DNA of 64,000 nt from Proales similis (Eukaryota; Rotifera; Eurotatoria; Ploima; Proalidae): positions 2,294,001-2,358,000 of the forward strand of contig JAGVRJ010000003.1 of assembly GCA_019059635.1 (NCBI GenBank), read 5' to 3'. Positions 30,886-42,600 of this stretch are shown here, in pieces. How positions within the stretch are numbered: the stretch's first letter is position 1; the number at the start of each line of letters is the position of its first letter. The notes beneath the pieces were generated by a model. The model was given only the letters and a program-made list of their open reading frames with translations. It searched no databases and had not been told where the DNA came from. A program made the translations under genes and the position numbers.

Positions 30886-33800
30886 TCAAGAAAAGCCCGA
30901 CTCTTTCTCATTGACGATTAGCTCGCACAACTGTTCGTAGAGCTCAAGCTCATCAGGGTCCGGGCAAAATTGAACGAATCGCTTGAAAGATTTGCTTCTT
31001 TCTCGCTCATTTGCCACGAGCGCGTGTTCAGCCAGAATGTCGTCCTATGTTTTGTAAAATACAAATTAGATCAGCCGCAGTCCTAGCAAAGACATAAACG
31101 CGTACTTTAAGAGCGGAGTAGACTTGAATAAGCTTTACTGTTCCCAGGCGCTTTTCTAGACCGGCACGCTTTTCCTCGATCGAATGAAATCGTGATATAG
31201 GCCCATTTCCTTTCACTGTCATGTCAAACTCATCCTCAAACTCAGTGTCTGTCTCAGACTCTTCTTGTTCTGCGACCGAATGGTAAGTCGCGCTTGGTTT
31301 AAAGCATCGCATTGCCTTACCAAGGGTCACTTCGTCGCATTCGTCCTCCAATCTCAGCAAACTCTCGTCCACGTCCAGACTTTGGCAATTGCTTACAGAC
31401 AATGCACTGACCAGCTTATTGTCTGATGCGAACTGCACATTTTTCCGCTTCGGTGTCTTGTACTCTATGTCCTCATCGTCGTCGGATCCTTTTTCTATTC
31501 ATTATTTTTAAAAAATCTCTCTCTTAATTGGCTTCGCTTTACCGTCAAATGTCAAATAGTTCTGCATCGATTCGCGAACTCGACTTATGTCCAGGTCTTC
31601 ATCGTCATCATCATCACACGCGCCACTTTTCACTTCCTTTACTGGCATCAGTTTGTTCTCAAAGTCAATTGACTCCGCTACGGCTGCACGTTTTTTATTC
31701 GGCTCAAGGCTGTCTTCAAAACGATCTGATTTGCTCAACTCTGTCTGGGACTTGCTGGGCTTGAGAGTGCCGGCTTCGTCCGAGAACAATTTGCTCAAAT
31801 CAGGCTGCGAACAAGTCCGAAGCATTTTGCTGTTTTTCAAATCAAATTTGCCGAGCGTCACTTCAAGCGCCAGTCTTTTGCTGGCGTTCATCGTCTCGAG
31901 CTTCTTCAGGGTCGCTTGTTTCATGCTCTTTTCAATCTCGTCCAAATGCTGCAGCAACTCGGGTGGTTTCTCGCTCAATATCGAATCGACCACATAAGTC
32001 TGATTCCTCTTCAAGGTCTCGTTGACGACTGTTTGCCTCAAATCGGCCAACTCAAACACTTTTATGATTGTCTCGCTGGGCAGCTCCCAGGCTTTGCGCG
32101 GCGACGCTTTTACTGGCTCATCTTCGAGCAGAGTTTTCAGTAATAGTTCTTCCAGCTTTGTCTGCTTCGACCATTCTCGTCTCTTGTTTTCCCTTGCGCT
32201 GGTCACATTTGATCGTGCGCTGTCCGGATTGCGTAGAACTTCTTCTTTGCCTCTTTTAATTCGACTCGGTCACAAAGCGTTCACAGATCGTTCTATTCAC
32301 TTTTTGACTTACATCTTCTTTCCGACTACGCCCAGTGCGTCTAGAACCTCGCTGCAGTTTACCACACTCGCCGGTTTGAGTGGGAATAGCACATCCTGTT
32401 GTCCATTGGAACTCGAAACTTTCTTTGCTGGTTCGACCTTGAGCAAATTAATTCCTCAACTGGCTGGCACTCGGTTTTGATCAAATGAATACCAAAGGTG
32501 AAGGCGCTTTTTTGGCTGGCACTTTGTTAATTACGTTCCTCCTCATCTCGTCGTTTTGAATCTTGAAATTCATTCAATCGGAGTTCAATATCTCGTCTAG
32601 TTAGCTATTTTTACCCTTAAAGCTGCCGCTCGATTTTGTCTGATCACACCAGGTGTGATCGGCTTTGGTGGTTTAGGGGGCGGCGTTATTCGACGATCTT
32701 GCAGATTTCGCTCTCTGATTCGTCTGAGCTGCTCTTCGTAAGACGGAACTTTGGGCAAAGGCGGAAAGCCGGCGTGCGCTACGCCTCTTGCTTTGTTTCT
32801 TTCAAACTCTTCTTTTCGTTGTCTAAACTCTCTCAACTGGCTGCTTTCTCTTTTGGCTGCCGGCAGTTCATCAGCTTGTTTAGGTGGGGCGAGTTTTGTT
32901 GCTGCCGGTGTGCGCTTTGCTTCCTTGAGGCGGTCGAGAGCTCGATGATGTGCTGCGTAAAAGTCTGCGTCTTTGACCGGCTCGACCTTTTTGGCCGCAT
33001 TCTCAGTCACCTTAAATGAGTTTCAAGAGCTCAATAGACCAATAGCGAGTTGGGATCATTTACCTTCTCATTCAAATTGTCTTTTGAGCCGATCAACACA
33101 TTCTGCCAGCCGTCTTCTCGCGCCTTTCTCATCTGATCAAGCTAAAGGGTGAGTGGGCGATCAGTGATTAAGTCACTGATTATTAGAGCAGTTGACCAAC
33201 CTTTCGCTTTTCTTGAAGCTCTTTTTGTTTTTTAACCAGAAGCGCTTTTTCAAACGCTTCTCTTTGCCGCTTCTGTTGTAGATATGAATTGGATGCTCGA
33301 TACGCTGGCAGATTAGCCTGAGCGTACGGCGAAGCAGCTATTTTGGCCAGTTGCTCTTTGTTCTTGTCGGCGAGCGACTTGCGAACGATCGGACTCTGAA
33401 ATCTTCGAGCCGGATCAGCTGCTTCGTTTAGCTTCGCTGCTGGCACCAAGGGCGCTTTGTATGGACTAGGCTCAGCCTTGCGTTTCACTTCGTCCAGATT
33501 TTTCTTCATTTTTGCTCCGTGCAGAACAGTGTGGCTGAACTCTTCGTTGAATTTCTGTTTTTTGTTTTCACATTTTCAAAACGATTCAAATTCTTATGGA
33601 AAGCTCAAGTCAGAAATGTGGGATCACCTCTTGTCCGAGCTGTTTCTGGCAACGTTCCAAAATAAACGATTTGCGCAATATGCCGCTCACCGAGGGTCTC
33701 TCTCGCGGATCTTTTTTCAGCATGCACGAGACCAGGTTACGAATCTCGAAGCTGTAATGTGCGCCCAGCGCTTCATAGTTGGAGCTGAGAACGCGATTTT

Positions 33801-34792
33801 TTAAATCGATTCGAACGGTTGACGAGCACCCGATTGAGCTTACAATTTTATTTTCGCCATCAGCGAGCGCATATCTCCGGCCCGGAACTTTTTATCAGAA
33901 TCCTATGATTCAAAGCAGCCGAAAAAGTGTCAAATTGGGACCCATACCGGATGCTTGCTGGTCACTAGCTCGTACAAAATGCATCCCAATGACCAAACGT
34001 CGCTGTCACCAAGGCATCAATGTGGCGCTCCGGACGTCGATGAATTCAAACCCACCTTTTGTTATTGTAAGGGCGGTGATCGCAAATCTCAGGACTCATG
34101 TAGAACGGAGTTCCGACCGCCGTTCTGGCCAATTCCATTGTGTTGCTCAGCACCTTGGCTACCCCAAAGTCTCCGAGTTTTATTTGTCCACTTTTGGTCA
34201 CAAACACGTTCTAGTCGAACGAGCTTTTTACTCAAGTTTCAAATTGTCGCCTCCAGTCTAGCTCACTTGAGTTTTGAGATCGCGATGCAATATCTTACGA
34301 TCGTGAATGTGCTTAAGCGCAAGTGTGATCTGAACGAACCAGTCGAGCGCCTGTGTTAAAGAATTTCGGAAGTGAAAAGTGTCAGTCGCTGACTCAAGTC
34401 ACCGACTTACCTGGTCCTCTGAAAGGCGAACGTTCGGATTCGAGTGGATTTTAGAGTACAAATCACCGCCGTCGCAGTACTCCATCACTATGCAGAGGTT
34501 TCCGAGCTCCTCGAACGAGTCCACATAGCTCACAATGTTGGGATGTTGGAGCTGAGCTAAAACGGCCACTTCTTTGCGAGCCTCTTCTTTCTCTCGCGCT
34601 GGCATCTGAATTCGTCGTCTGGTCTTCAGTTCTGTGGTTAACGCGCCAAACAGGACCAAGCATACTCACCCCGGCCATGCTTATCTGTTTGATCACAAAT
34701 AGACGGCTGTTGGATATTTTGCGCACGAGCCATGCTGAGCCGAACGAGCCTTTGCCGATCACTTTCTGCTCTTTGTACTCAGCCCAGCCCAT
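30886..34792 (-). CDS. NEK1: NEK1-type NIMA-related protein kinase
   Basis: NEK1 kinases act at cilia/centrosomes and in DNA damage responses. Kinase exons on the minus strand are 34792-34670, 34605-34411, 34350-34267, 34210-34056, 34002-33948, 33887-33844 and 33784-33628; further exons continue to the stop at 30888-30886. The kinase has [11 protein letters not shown] (P-loop), VIKQISMAG (Lys), [18 protein letters not shown] and GTPFYMSPE, all intact. After [14 protein letters not shown] come coiled-coil segments ([19 protein letters not shown]), [13 protein letters not shown], which matches the NEK1 tail, and [12 protein letters not shown]. The C-terminus [14 protein letters not shown] with [12 protein letters not shown] resembles the end of NEK1. 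At least 15 short exons are needed; middle joins at 31-33 kb were checked in part only. The upstream TTG at 34822 is not used. Confidence 0.9.
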
Positions 34793-35136
34793 TTTGCGTT
34801 CGCTATCTTCGAAGCTGGCCAAAAATTGAAGCGGTTATCTTAGATCTTGTGCGGTCAAGAAAGTGAACTTTTAGACAGAAAAGGTTTATGTGGGTCAAAG
34901 TAATCGGACGACCACTTTTCTCTAAATTGGTTCTTGTCATGACTCAGAGACACCAAGTCATCTTGCGTATGCTAATGGGCCGCTCACGTACAGATGCAGG
35001 TAGGTGGGTTACCGGAGCAACACTCACTTTCCCTCCCTCTCTTTTCATCCCTGTTTAACTGCTCGGCCCATAAAATTCAAATTTAAACCAAAATAACGAT
35101 TTCCTCATCGGAATGTGTTTATTTTCATTGGAGCGA
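34793..35136. other. Intergenic region between NEK1-type gene and polyampholyte gene
   Basis: About 340 bp; no gene or repeat recognised. Probably contains the NEK1 promoter and the 3' UTR of the neighbouring minus-strand gene. Confidence 0.35.
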
Positions 35137-36090
35137 TTATCCTCGTCGGCGTCCACCCATATGACGTCCAAACGACGACTGATGGTTAGGACGTTGGCCG
35201 CCGCGATTAAATTGGTTCTGATGAGCAGCCGGCCTTTGCCTAGATCCTGCTCGGGCCCGTCCAAATGATCCGCGACTTCCAGCCAGACGTTTGAAGCTAC
35301 TTGCCGGTCCTCGCCTTCCCATTCGGCTTGGGCCACGTGATCGCGAGGGCTTGACTCGGTTAAAGGATTTCTTTAGTGCACTTTTGCCCATGCGACCGAG
35401 ACGGCCGCCTTTTCTTCTGCCGCCTCGGGTACGACCGGCTCGACTATTCTTGAGTTTGGATGCGGTCTTGCGCATTCCTTTTAAAGACTTGGAACCGCGA
35501 TCTTTGAGCCTTTTCAAAGTTGGCGAATTTTTTGCTTTTTTCAACTTTTGCTTCGCTTTTCCTTTGTGCTTATTTAGTTTGCTCTTGAATGATTTCAGGC
35601 GAGAACCTTTTCTCCGGGTCGTTGATTTACCGCGATGTCTACCCGGCCGCCTGCCTCGACCTTTGCGGTCTCCTGACTCTCCTCGCTCGCCGCCGTTTTT
35701 CTTCTCCTCTCTGCCATTAGCGGCCATTTTACCTTCTGCGCCTCCTTTGCCTTCGTCAGCTCTCATTTCGCCCGAGTTGGACTCGCCTTTTTTCTCGCCG
35801 ACTTCACCGCCGCCACCGGGCTCTCCTCCCGATTCGGCCTTTTGGCCAGCTCCGTTCTCTCCTCTTGGCTCTTGGTTGCCCTTGTTGTCGTCGTCGTCGT
35901 CGTCGTCGTCGCTCTCTTCGTCATCGGCACTGTAGTCTTTCTCGTCTGTTTCTTCGTCGTCTTCTCCGTTTCCAGAATTGGACTCTTCTTTGAGTCCAGT
36001 CTTGCGGGCATTTAATCTCAATATGAGCAATGCATTGAACAAAACCCATATGACCACTAAACGACGATTCATTCTTCTATATTTAGCCAT
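35137..36090 (-). CDS. Secreted acid/base polyampholyte, unknown family
   Basis: Unrecognised protein of 317 residues on one exon. The first ATG (36090) opens MAKYRRMNRRLVVIWVLFNA, a basic n-region and hydrophobic core typical of a signal peptide or membrane anchor. Residues about 35-70 are strongly acidic with a run of eight Asp; 70-140 are Gly/Glu/Lys-rich; from about 140 to the end the chain is extremely Arg/Lys-rich (for example RKGSRLKSFKSKLNKHKGK) and ends in Gly/Arg/Asn/Gln. There are no cysteines in the basic half and almost no hydrophobic residues, so it should be disordered. Possible roles include binding of extracellular polyanions, mineral or nucleic acid; none is supported directly. 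Divergent from RECQ5. Confidence 0.7.
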   Translation of the reverse strand: MAKYRRMNRRLVVIWVLFNALLILRLNARKTGLKEESNSGNGEDDEETDEKDYSADDEESDDDDDDDDNKGNQEPRGENGAGQKAESGGEPGGGGEVGEKKGESNSGEMRADEGKGGAEGKMAANGREEKKNGGERGESGDRKGRGRRPGRHRGKSTTRRKGSRLKSFKSKLNKHKGKAKQKLKKAKNSPTLKRLKDRGSKSLKGMRKTASKLKNSRAGRTRGGRRKGGRLGRMGKSALKKSFNRVKPSRSRGPSRMGRRGPASSFKRLAGSRGSFGRARAGSRQRPAAHQNQFNRGGQRPNHQSSFGRHMGGRRRG

Positions 36091-36427
36091 AAATCTCACT
36101 CTTCCCGATATTTTGTTTCTTTTGTTCAAATTTAATTATAACTGGACCGCCCTGAGACTAACACAATTACTCGTCTGCGTTTGGTTCGAAATTAGATTTC
36201 GTCTGCCTCTCAAAGTTAACTGGGTTGATGAGAGTCGATGATTTGTCACAATTGCAATCTTGAAAAAAAATGCCGCAAATTTTGTTTCATTCTAGCTATT
36301 GTTAAGTTTTCTTTAACGAAACATTGGCCTCGGCCGTGAACCAAATAAATAATGAAAGCAATGAATAATGTGATTGAATCGGATGCTGAATGCCGTCATC
36401 AGATAGACTCCGCTGATTGGGGAAGCG
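36091..36427. promoter_or_regulatory. Divergent intergenic region, polyampholyte and RECQ5
   Basis: About 340 bp between two divergent start codons. A shared promoter is inferred from position. No defined element recognised. Confidence 0.3.
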
Positions 36428-39358
36428 ATGGCTTCCAAACGAAAAAATGCCTTGTCCGGCAAGAAACTCGACCCCAATCAAGCCAAGCTGTTCAAGTATT
36501 TTGAGAAGCCGGAGCGAGCCAGCGGTGGCCGGTCGAGCGCATTGAGCGAAGAGGACAGTCTCGAAACAAAAGTCTACAAAGCGCTCAAAGTTCACTTTGG
36601 ACACGATGAATTCAAATCCGACACCCAGAAGCGAGCCTGCATGGAGGTGGCCTCGCGCCAGAACGACGTTTACGTTTCGATGCCAACTGGCGCTGGCAAG
36701 AGTTTATGCTTTCAACTGCCGGCCATGGTTCACCCTGGCCTCAGCGTGGTCATATCGCCGCTGATCGCCCTCATATTCGATCAGGTCGAGCAGCTCAAGG
36801 CCAAAGGCATAAACGCCGAGAGTCTCAACTCGAAAATCGGCGTAAAACAGCGACGTGCCATTCTGGACGATCTCTCCAGCGATCGGCCCAAAGTAAAGCT
36901 TTTGTATGTGACCCCGGAACTGGTGGCCCAGGACTACTTTCAAGATTTGCTCATCAAACTCAACAAGCGTAAACTGCTCAAATATTTCATTGTAGACGAA
37001 GCGCACTGGTACGTGAATTTGAGGAGCATTTTCGATCGCTTTGATGGCTCATTTCACCATGTCCTTAAAAGTGTCTCCCAGTGGGGTCACGACTTTAGGC
37101 CCCAATATCTCGAGCTAGGCAGTATGAAGCAAAAACTCGATGGAGTTCCTTGCATTGCTCTGACAGCCACTGCTACGGCCTCGGTTGTGGCCGACATATT
37201 CAAGTGAGCTTCGTTTGAGACGCTCGTTTCAGCCATGGTTTGACTTTATCGCCAAATTAAGGAACCTGGCTTTGAATGAGCCGGTGAAACAGTTCAAAAC
37301 AAGCGTGTTCCGCTCAAATCTTTTCTACGAGATTGTGTTCAAGGACTTTGTCGACGGCGATTTGGTGGACAATTTGAAAAAATTCGCCGAAAAATGTTTG
37401 AACGGAAACGAGAGCGGCTGTGGAATAGTTTACTGTCGTTCGAGAGACGCTTGCGTTCAGCTCGCTGGACGGCTCATAAGCAAAGGAATCTGCGCCAAGG
37501 CCTATCATGCCGGGCTCAAGGACAAAGAGAGAGATCAGATACAAGAAGAATGGATGCAAGGCAAGTGCAAGGTGATCGTGGCCACAATCAGCTTTGGCAT
37601 GGGCGTCGACAAGGCGACCGTCCGCTTCGTCGCTCACTGGAACATTCCAAAGTCGATGGCGGCCTATTATCAAGAGAGCGGACGTGCCGGACGAGATGGT
37701 CTAAAAGCATACTGTCGTCTCTATTACTCCAAAGACGATCGCGATCAACTCACTTTTCTCATAAAGCAAGAAATGAGCGAATCCAAAAACAAGAAAGTAA
37801 ATTTGTCCGATTTAGATCAAAATTCGAAATTTTCAAATCTTCGGCTAGAGACAAGTGGCGACCGAAGTTAGCAAATCAGCGATGCAGTCGTTTGACTATT
37901 TGATCGATTATTGCGAAAAGGCCGAGTAGGTTGAATGCTCTTTTGCTAGATGGGCTCTCACATCGGCTAAATCGGCTCATTTCAAGATGCAGACATGCGG
38001 GCATATCGAAATTCTTCGGCGACGATCAAACGCCGCCGTGCAACGGCGCCTGTGACTTTTGCCTTAAACCGACCGATGTCAAAAAGAGGCTTGAGCTCTA
38101 CAAGGCAAATATGTTTGATACGACCGAGTTTGGTTAACAACTAATTTTCAAGGTCAAACCACAGAGAGGCGTGAACACGACACCTCGCGCTTCCAAAGGC
38201 TGGTTCGTGAGCGCCAAGAGTGCTGACAACGACGAGTCATTTGGCCTCAGCGGCTACAAGAAGCGAAAAAGAGACACTTTCGAAGACGATAGCGATGATG
38301 ACGGAAGTAGAGCGCGCGATCCGAACGCCTATGACGCAGACATGGCCAATTACCGAACAAGACTGATCAGATCTGAGCTGATCAAACGGCGTGCCCAAAG
38401 TCGAAGCGACGAGGACGATCAGCGTCGCGAACAGGACCTCAAATTGGCTCAAACGACTGTTCTGTTTGAGCCGCTCAGCGCGAAAATCAGCAACCTGGGC
38501 CTGAAATCGCGCGAGAACTGGTTTAAGAAGATGAACGAAATGCTAGAAGAGAACGCACGTCTCATGGGCGTGGAATTGTCAGACGCAACTGCAACCTGTG
38601 CCAAGTGGGAACACGACATTCTCACTCGATCTAAGAATCTGGTTGTCTATCAAGCCAACTGCATGCGGCAAATAAGCGACATAAAGAAGCACACAAAAGA
38701 AAAGAGGCTCTACGTGAGCGATCAAGAGGTCAAGACAGAACAGAGCCAAGCAACTGGAGACGAGCCGAGCGAAAAATGCGTCGATCTGACCGAGTCGATC
38801 GGCCTTACGGTCGGCTTCAAAAGTGCGCTGAACCTACTTCAGGAGAATGTAAAATGCGAATCAGACAGATGCCAAGCGACGTCCAATGTCCTAAAGCCAG
38901 AGCCTGTGCACACAGAATTAGACATGCCAGAGGCAGAAATCGCTTCCAAGCCGCACAAGTCTCTCAAAGACAACCAGGAGATTGCCAGCAGCCTCAGCCT
39001 TCTAGAAGTTTCCCGAATTGTCGTCCAACAGCTGAATCTTCTTTACAAGAGCGGTCGGTTTCCAGACAAAGTATAGTTTGCATTTAGACCTCGTTTCGGC
39101 TTTATTTCAAACGCTCTCGTTTGAATAAGGACACGTTTAAATCCGTCGCGAGACGAATCACTCATCATTTATACGACAAACGTCCGGCCGATGCAGATGC
39201 AGGTAAGGTTTCAAATTTACACCCTACAACCGCGGGAGCCATATTAACCGTTGAAATTGACAGCGAAAAAGAGTCTAAATGGCCTGGTGGACAAACTGGC
39301 CGCCACCGAAGGCCCTATCCGTGATGTGCGTGGCCTCGACCATTTGATTCAACTTTAA
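36428..39358 (+). CDS. RECQL5: RECQ5-type DNA helicase
   Basis: RECQ5 is a 3'-5' DNA helicase that removes RAD51 filaments and restrains RNA polymerase II-linked recombination. Exons 36428-37008, 37072-37203, 37262-37796, 37849-37925, 37987-38132, 38169-39070, 39130-39202 and 39264-39358 join in phase to 846 residues. Motifs: [15 protein letters not shown] (Walker A), [31 protein letters not shown] formed across the first intron, [32 protein letters not shown] and [12 protein letters not shown]. The zinc site reads [10 protein letters not shown] then CNGACDFC. The C-terminal [15 protein letters not shown] matches the RECQ5 end. The intron at 38133-38168 would be only 36 bp, so that join is the least secure. 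SETDB1 follows 292 bp downstream on the same strand. Confidence 0.93.
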
Positions 39359-39650
39359 GCCAGAATACAAGTAAATAGGCCGTCTGATGAGAATTTGAGC
39401 ACAAACAGCTTCCTGTACGTCTAAAATCAGCTCGTCTAAATTATTCAAGCTTTTATATCGGCAATTTATGAATTATTGAATTTTCTGAATTAAAATGAAT
39501 AAATTGAATGACAAACAGCAGAAGAGAGCATTTAAAGTGAAAGCGGCTGATTAGATTGTTTGTTTATATTTGCATTCGCGTGAAATAGTAAATAATTAAA
39601 AATGGTTTTAGACGCAGTTTAACCGGACAACAGACTGAACGGGGCGGACA

Positions 39651-42600
39651 ATGGCTTCCAATGAGCCAGAAACGACTGACACCGAGCTGATAAAAGTCAC
39701 CGAGCAGATTGTTGGATCATTGACCTCCTACTTTGAGGAGATTGTTGATGTTTGCTCGAGTCAGATTCGCCAGACGGCCGATTTGTTCAGTTTAACTCGC
39801 AAGTGTTCAGAGCAGTCGTCAGGCAAGATCAGAAAACAAGATGTCCAATATCTGCTTTCGTTCACAAACAAAATGATGAACTCGAACCGGGCAATTTTAC
39901 AAAAGCAGTTCAGACTCGAACTAGACGCCCTGGTCAACACAAAATGGTTTCAGCAGCTTTCAACGCCCTTGAGAGAGAAAATCGATTTTGACTTTATTCT
40001 AAGCCAGCTCGAAAAGAGCTGCCAAGTCCTTGACAACATGAAACTACTCTGCGCTGAGAGCATTGCCAAGCATTCGAACGAGAAATGTGATAAAAAGCTA
40101 GCAGAGGACATACAGTCGGACTCCGATCTGCACCGAGTCGACTCTGGTCGGCAAACAAAACTGCTGGGTCGATTTAGAAGGCCAAAACTGAAAAAAACAA
40201 TATCGGACACTGAACTGTGTAAATTAGAATGGCGCTCGCCTCCGACAGGCCGAAGAGTGAGCGAGTCAGAGTCGAGTTCAAACTCCTTCTCGTCTTTGTT
40301 TGATCGGTCTTGCCACGAGGCGGGAAGTAGCAGCGGTGTTAACGATTGGGACGATCTGTCTCTTGACTGGCAGAGTGAGCCAGAACAGACGGAGAACGAA
40401 ATGCAGAATCAGCTGGACTCTGACTGCATTGTGATTGACGAGTTGGGCAGCAGTGAGGAAGAGGATGAGGAGAATTGTGAAATGGAAAAGCGAGAAGAGG
40501 AGACCAACGATCACATATCTTGGCTGATCGAAAAGAATCGAAACCGAAACAAGAGCAAAGAGCACGAGATAATAAAAGAGAAGCCGTTCTATTTGGGCAT
40601 GCGAGTATTGGCGCTCAAAGATCGAGTAAAACACCGGTGGATGCTGGCGACCTTAAAAAGTGTTCACATCAGCTCCAAAATAGACGAGAAAGGGTCTGAG
40701 GGCGCCAATTACATTGTTGACCTATTCAAATTCTCAAAGTACAACGTGCTATTCGATTCGGACGAGCTCGAACAACAAGACGTGGCCAGCTACCTGAGCG
40801 ATGACGATTTGATCACGGCGACCAGAGGCAACAAACTTGATGAACAAGACGAACGAAGCGATGAAGATGAAAAGTCGACTGGCGACGATGATCGTCACAG
40901 TGACCATGGGCGAGCTGAGGAGGAAAAAGAAGACGAGACGGACTGCGCGCCGCTGATTGAGTCAAATCATGACGTTGCGAAGCGTAAACGAGCCGACGAA
41001 AGCGAACTGGGCACAAAGAAAACGCGCTACTGTGCTTTCAGTGCAAGCAACCAGCTCGACTCGACGTGTCTGGCCTATCTGAGCGGCTATGAAAATGTGC
41101 TTCAGTTCGGCGGCTACAACCGAAAGTTGAAAATCAACTTGCTTCCGCTTCGCTCAAGAGTGGTTGCCTACTATTACATTCATTTGGAAAACGACAAGAA
41201 CTGCCGAGCGGTTTCACTTCACTCGAGCGAGTATTTCGTATCCGGCACCGTAATGGAGCTGCCCAACGCACGCAACCACAATCGCTATTTAATATTCTTC
41301 GACAACGGCTACGTCTCCTATCTAAAGCCGACTCATGTCTTTCCAATATTCGACATGTTCACCATGCCCACCGATCGACTCCACTCTGATCATTTCAATT
41401 TCATTCAGTTCTACTTCAAGAACTATCCGGACCGGCAGATGATAAAAATGAACGAGGGCGACATAATAAGCGCTTTCATGTTTGACAAATGGTGTCCGGC
41501 CACTGTGGTCAAATGCGACTGCTCTCTGGTGAAGCTCAAGTTCAGAAACAACTTGATCGAGTTGATGAAGACCGGCAGCTCCAAAGCGCACAGTCAATCG
41601 TCCTATCAGTTCTGGATTTACAGGGGCTCGTTCAGGATAAAAGAGCTGCACGAGAACTTGTCGACCAACATAAACAAGCCACAATATCAGTTTATATGCA
41701 ATTATCTGAGGGAAAAGAATCGAACCGATCTGCTACGCCGCTATTTGTCCGTGTTCGCTTCTACTCAACTGCCGCCAATAAAGCGTGCGCTCAAGGCCTC
41801 GTCCCGAAACAATCCGGACGCTCCGGCCGTTCAGGGCTTCCTGCGCATATTAGACCTCGACACGATTGTTCGCAACGAGATCATCCCGTTCAATACGCAT
41901 CCGTGCTCGCGAAGCTGCGTGGCCAAATGGGAGTGCACGTTCGACCTGGTCAAGCACGTAAATCCGCTCTTGCTGCCGATGATGCACGGCTGGCATCGTC
42001 AGATCTGCTTCCAGTCCAGAGAGGTGACCACTGGCAGCAAGAAATGGATAAATTACATGGCGCCGTGTGGTAGAATGCTTCGTTCTACGGGCGAGGTCGA
42101 CAGATATTTGTACCTGACCGACTCGAAGCTCACCATAGACATGTTCACGTTCGACTATTATGTGCAGACAGATCGAGAGTTTGAAGCGAAAGCGACTTTC
42201 CTCGCCATCAACGACGTGACGGATGGCGAAGAGCCAGTGCCCATTTCTTGCGTCAACTGTGTGGATCAGATCAAGCCGGACAATATTGTCTATTCGAGCA
42301 AAAGAATTCCGCTCGAGAACGTGCCGCTCGTGATCGATCCTCAGCAAATGGAGGGCTGCGACTGTACAGACAACTGTCGCGATCGGCTCAAATGCGCTTG
42401 CTGGCGCAAGACGTTCGAAGCAACCACGCTGGCCAATGGAGCGATGAACACAAACGTCGGCTACAGAGGCAAACGACTGTCGGAGCATGTCAGCACGGGC
42501 ATATTTGAATGCAACAGCAAGTGCAAGTGCGACAAACGCTGCAGCAACCGGGTCGTTCAAAACGGCATCTCGCTTCGACTTCAGTTGTTTAGAACGTCCA

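Noticed and set aside
35291-35935. 214-codon plus-strand frame opposite the polyampholyte gene
   Set aside because: Antisense of Arg/Asp-rich sequence gives long Ser/Pro/Leu frames. The minus-strand frame has a leader, sensible start and charge segregation, so it is preferred, though transcription data would be the final test.
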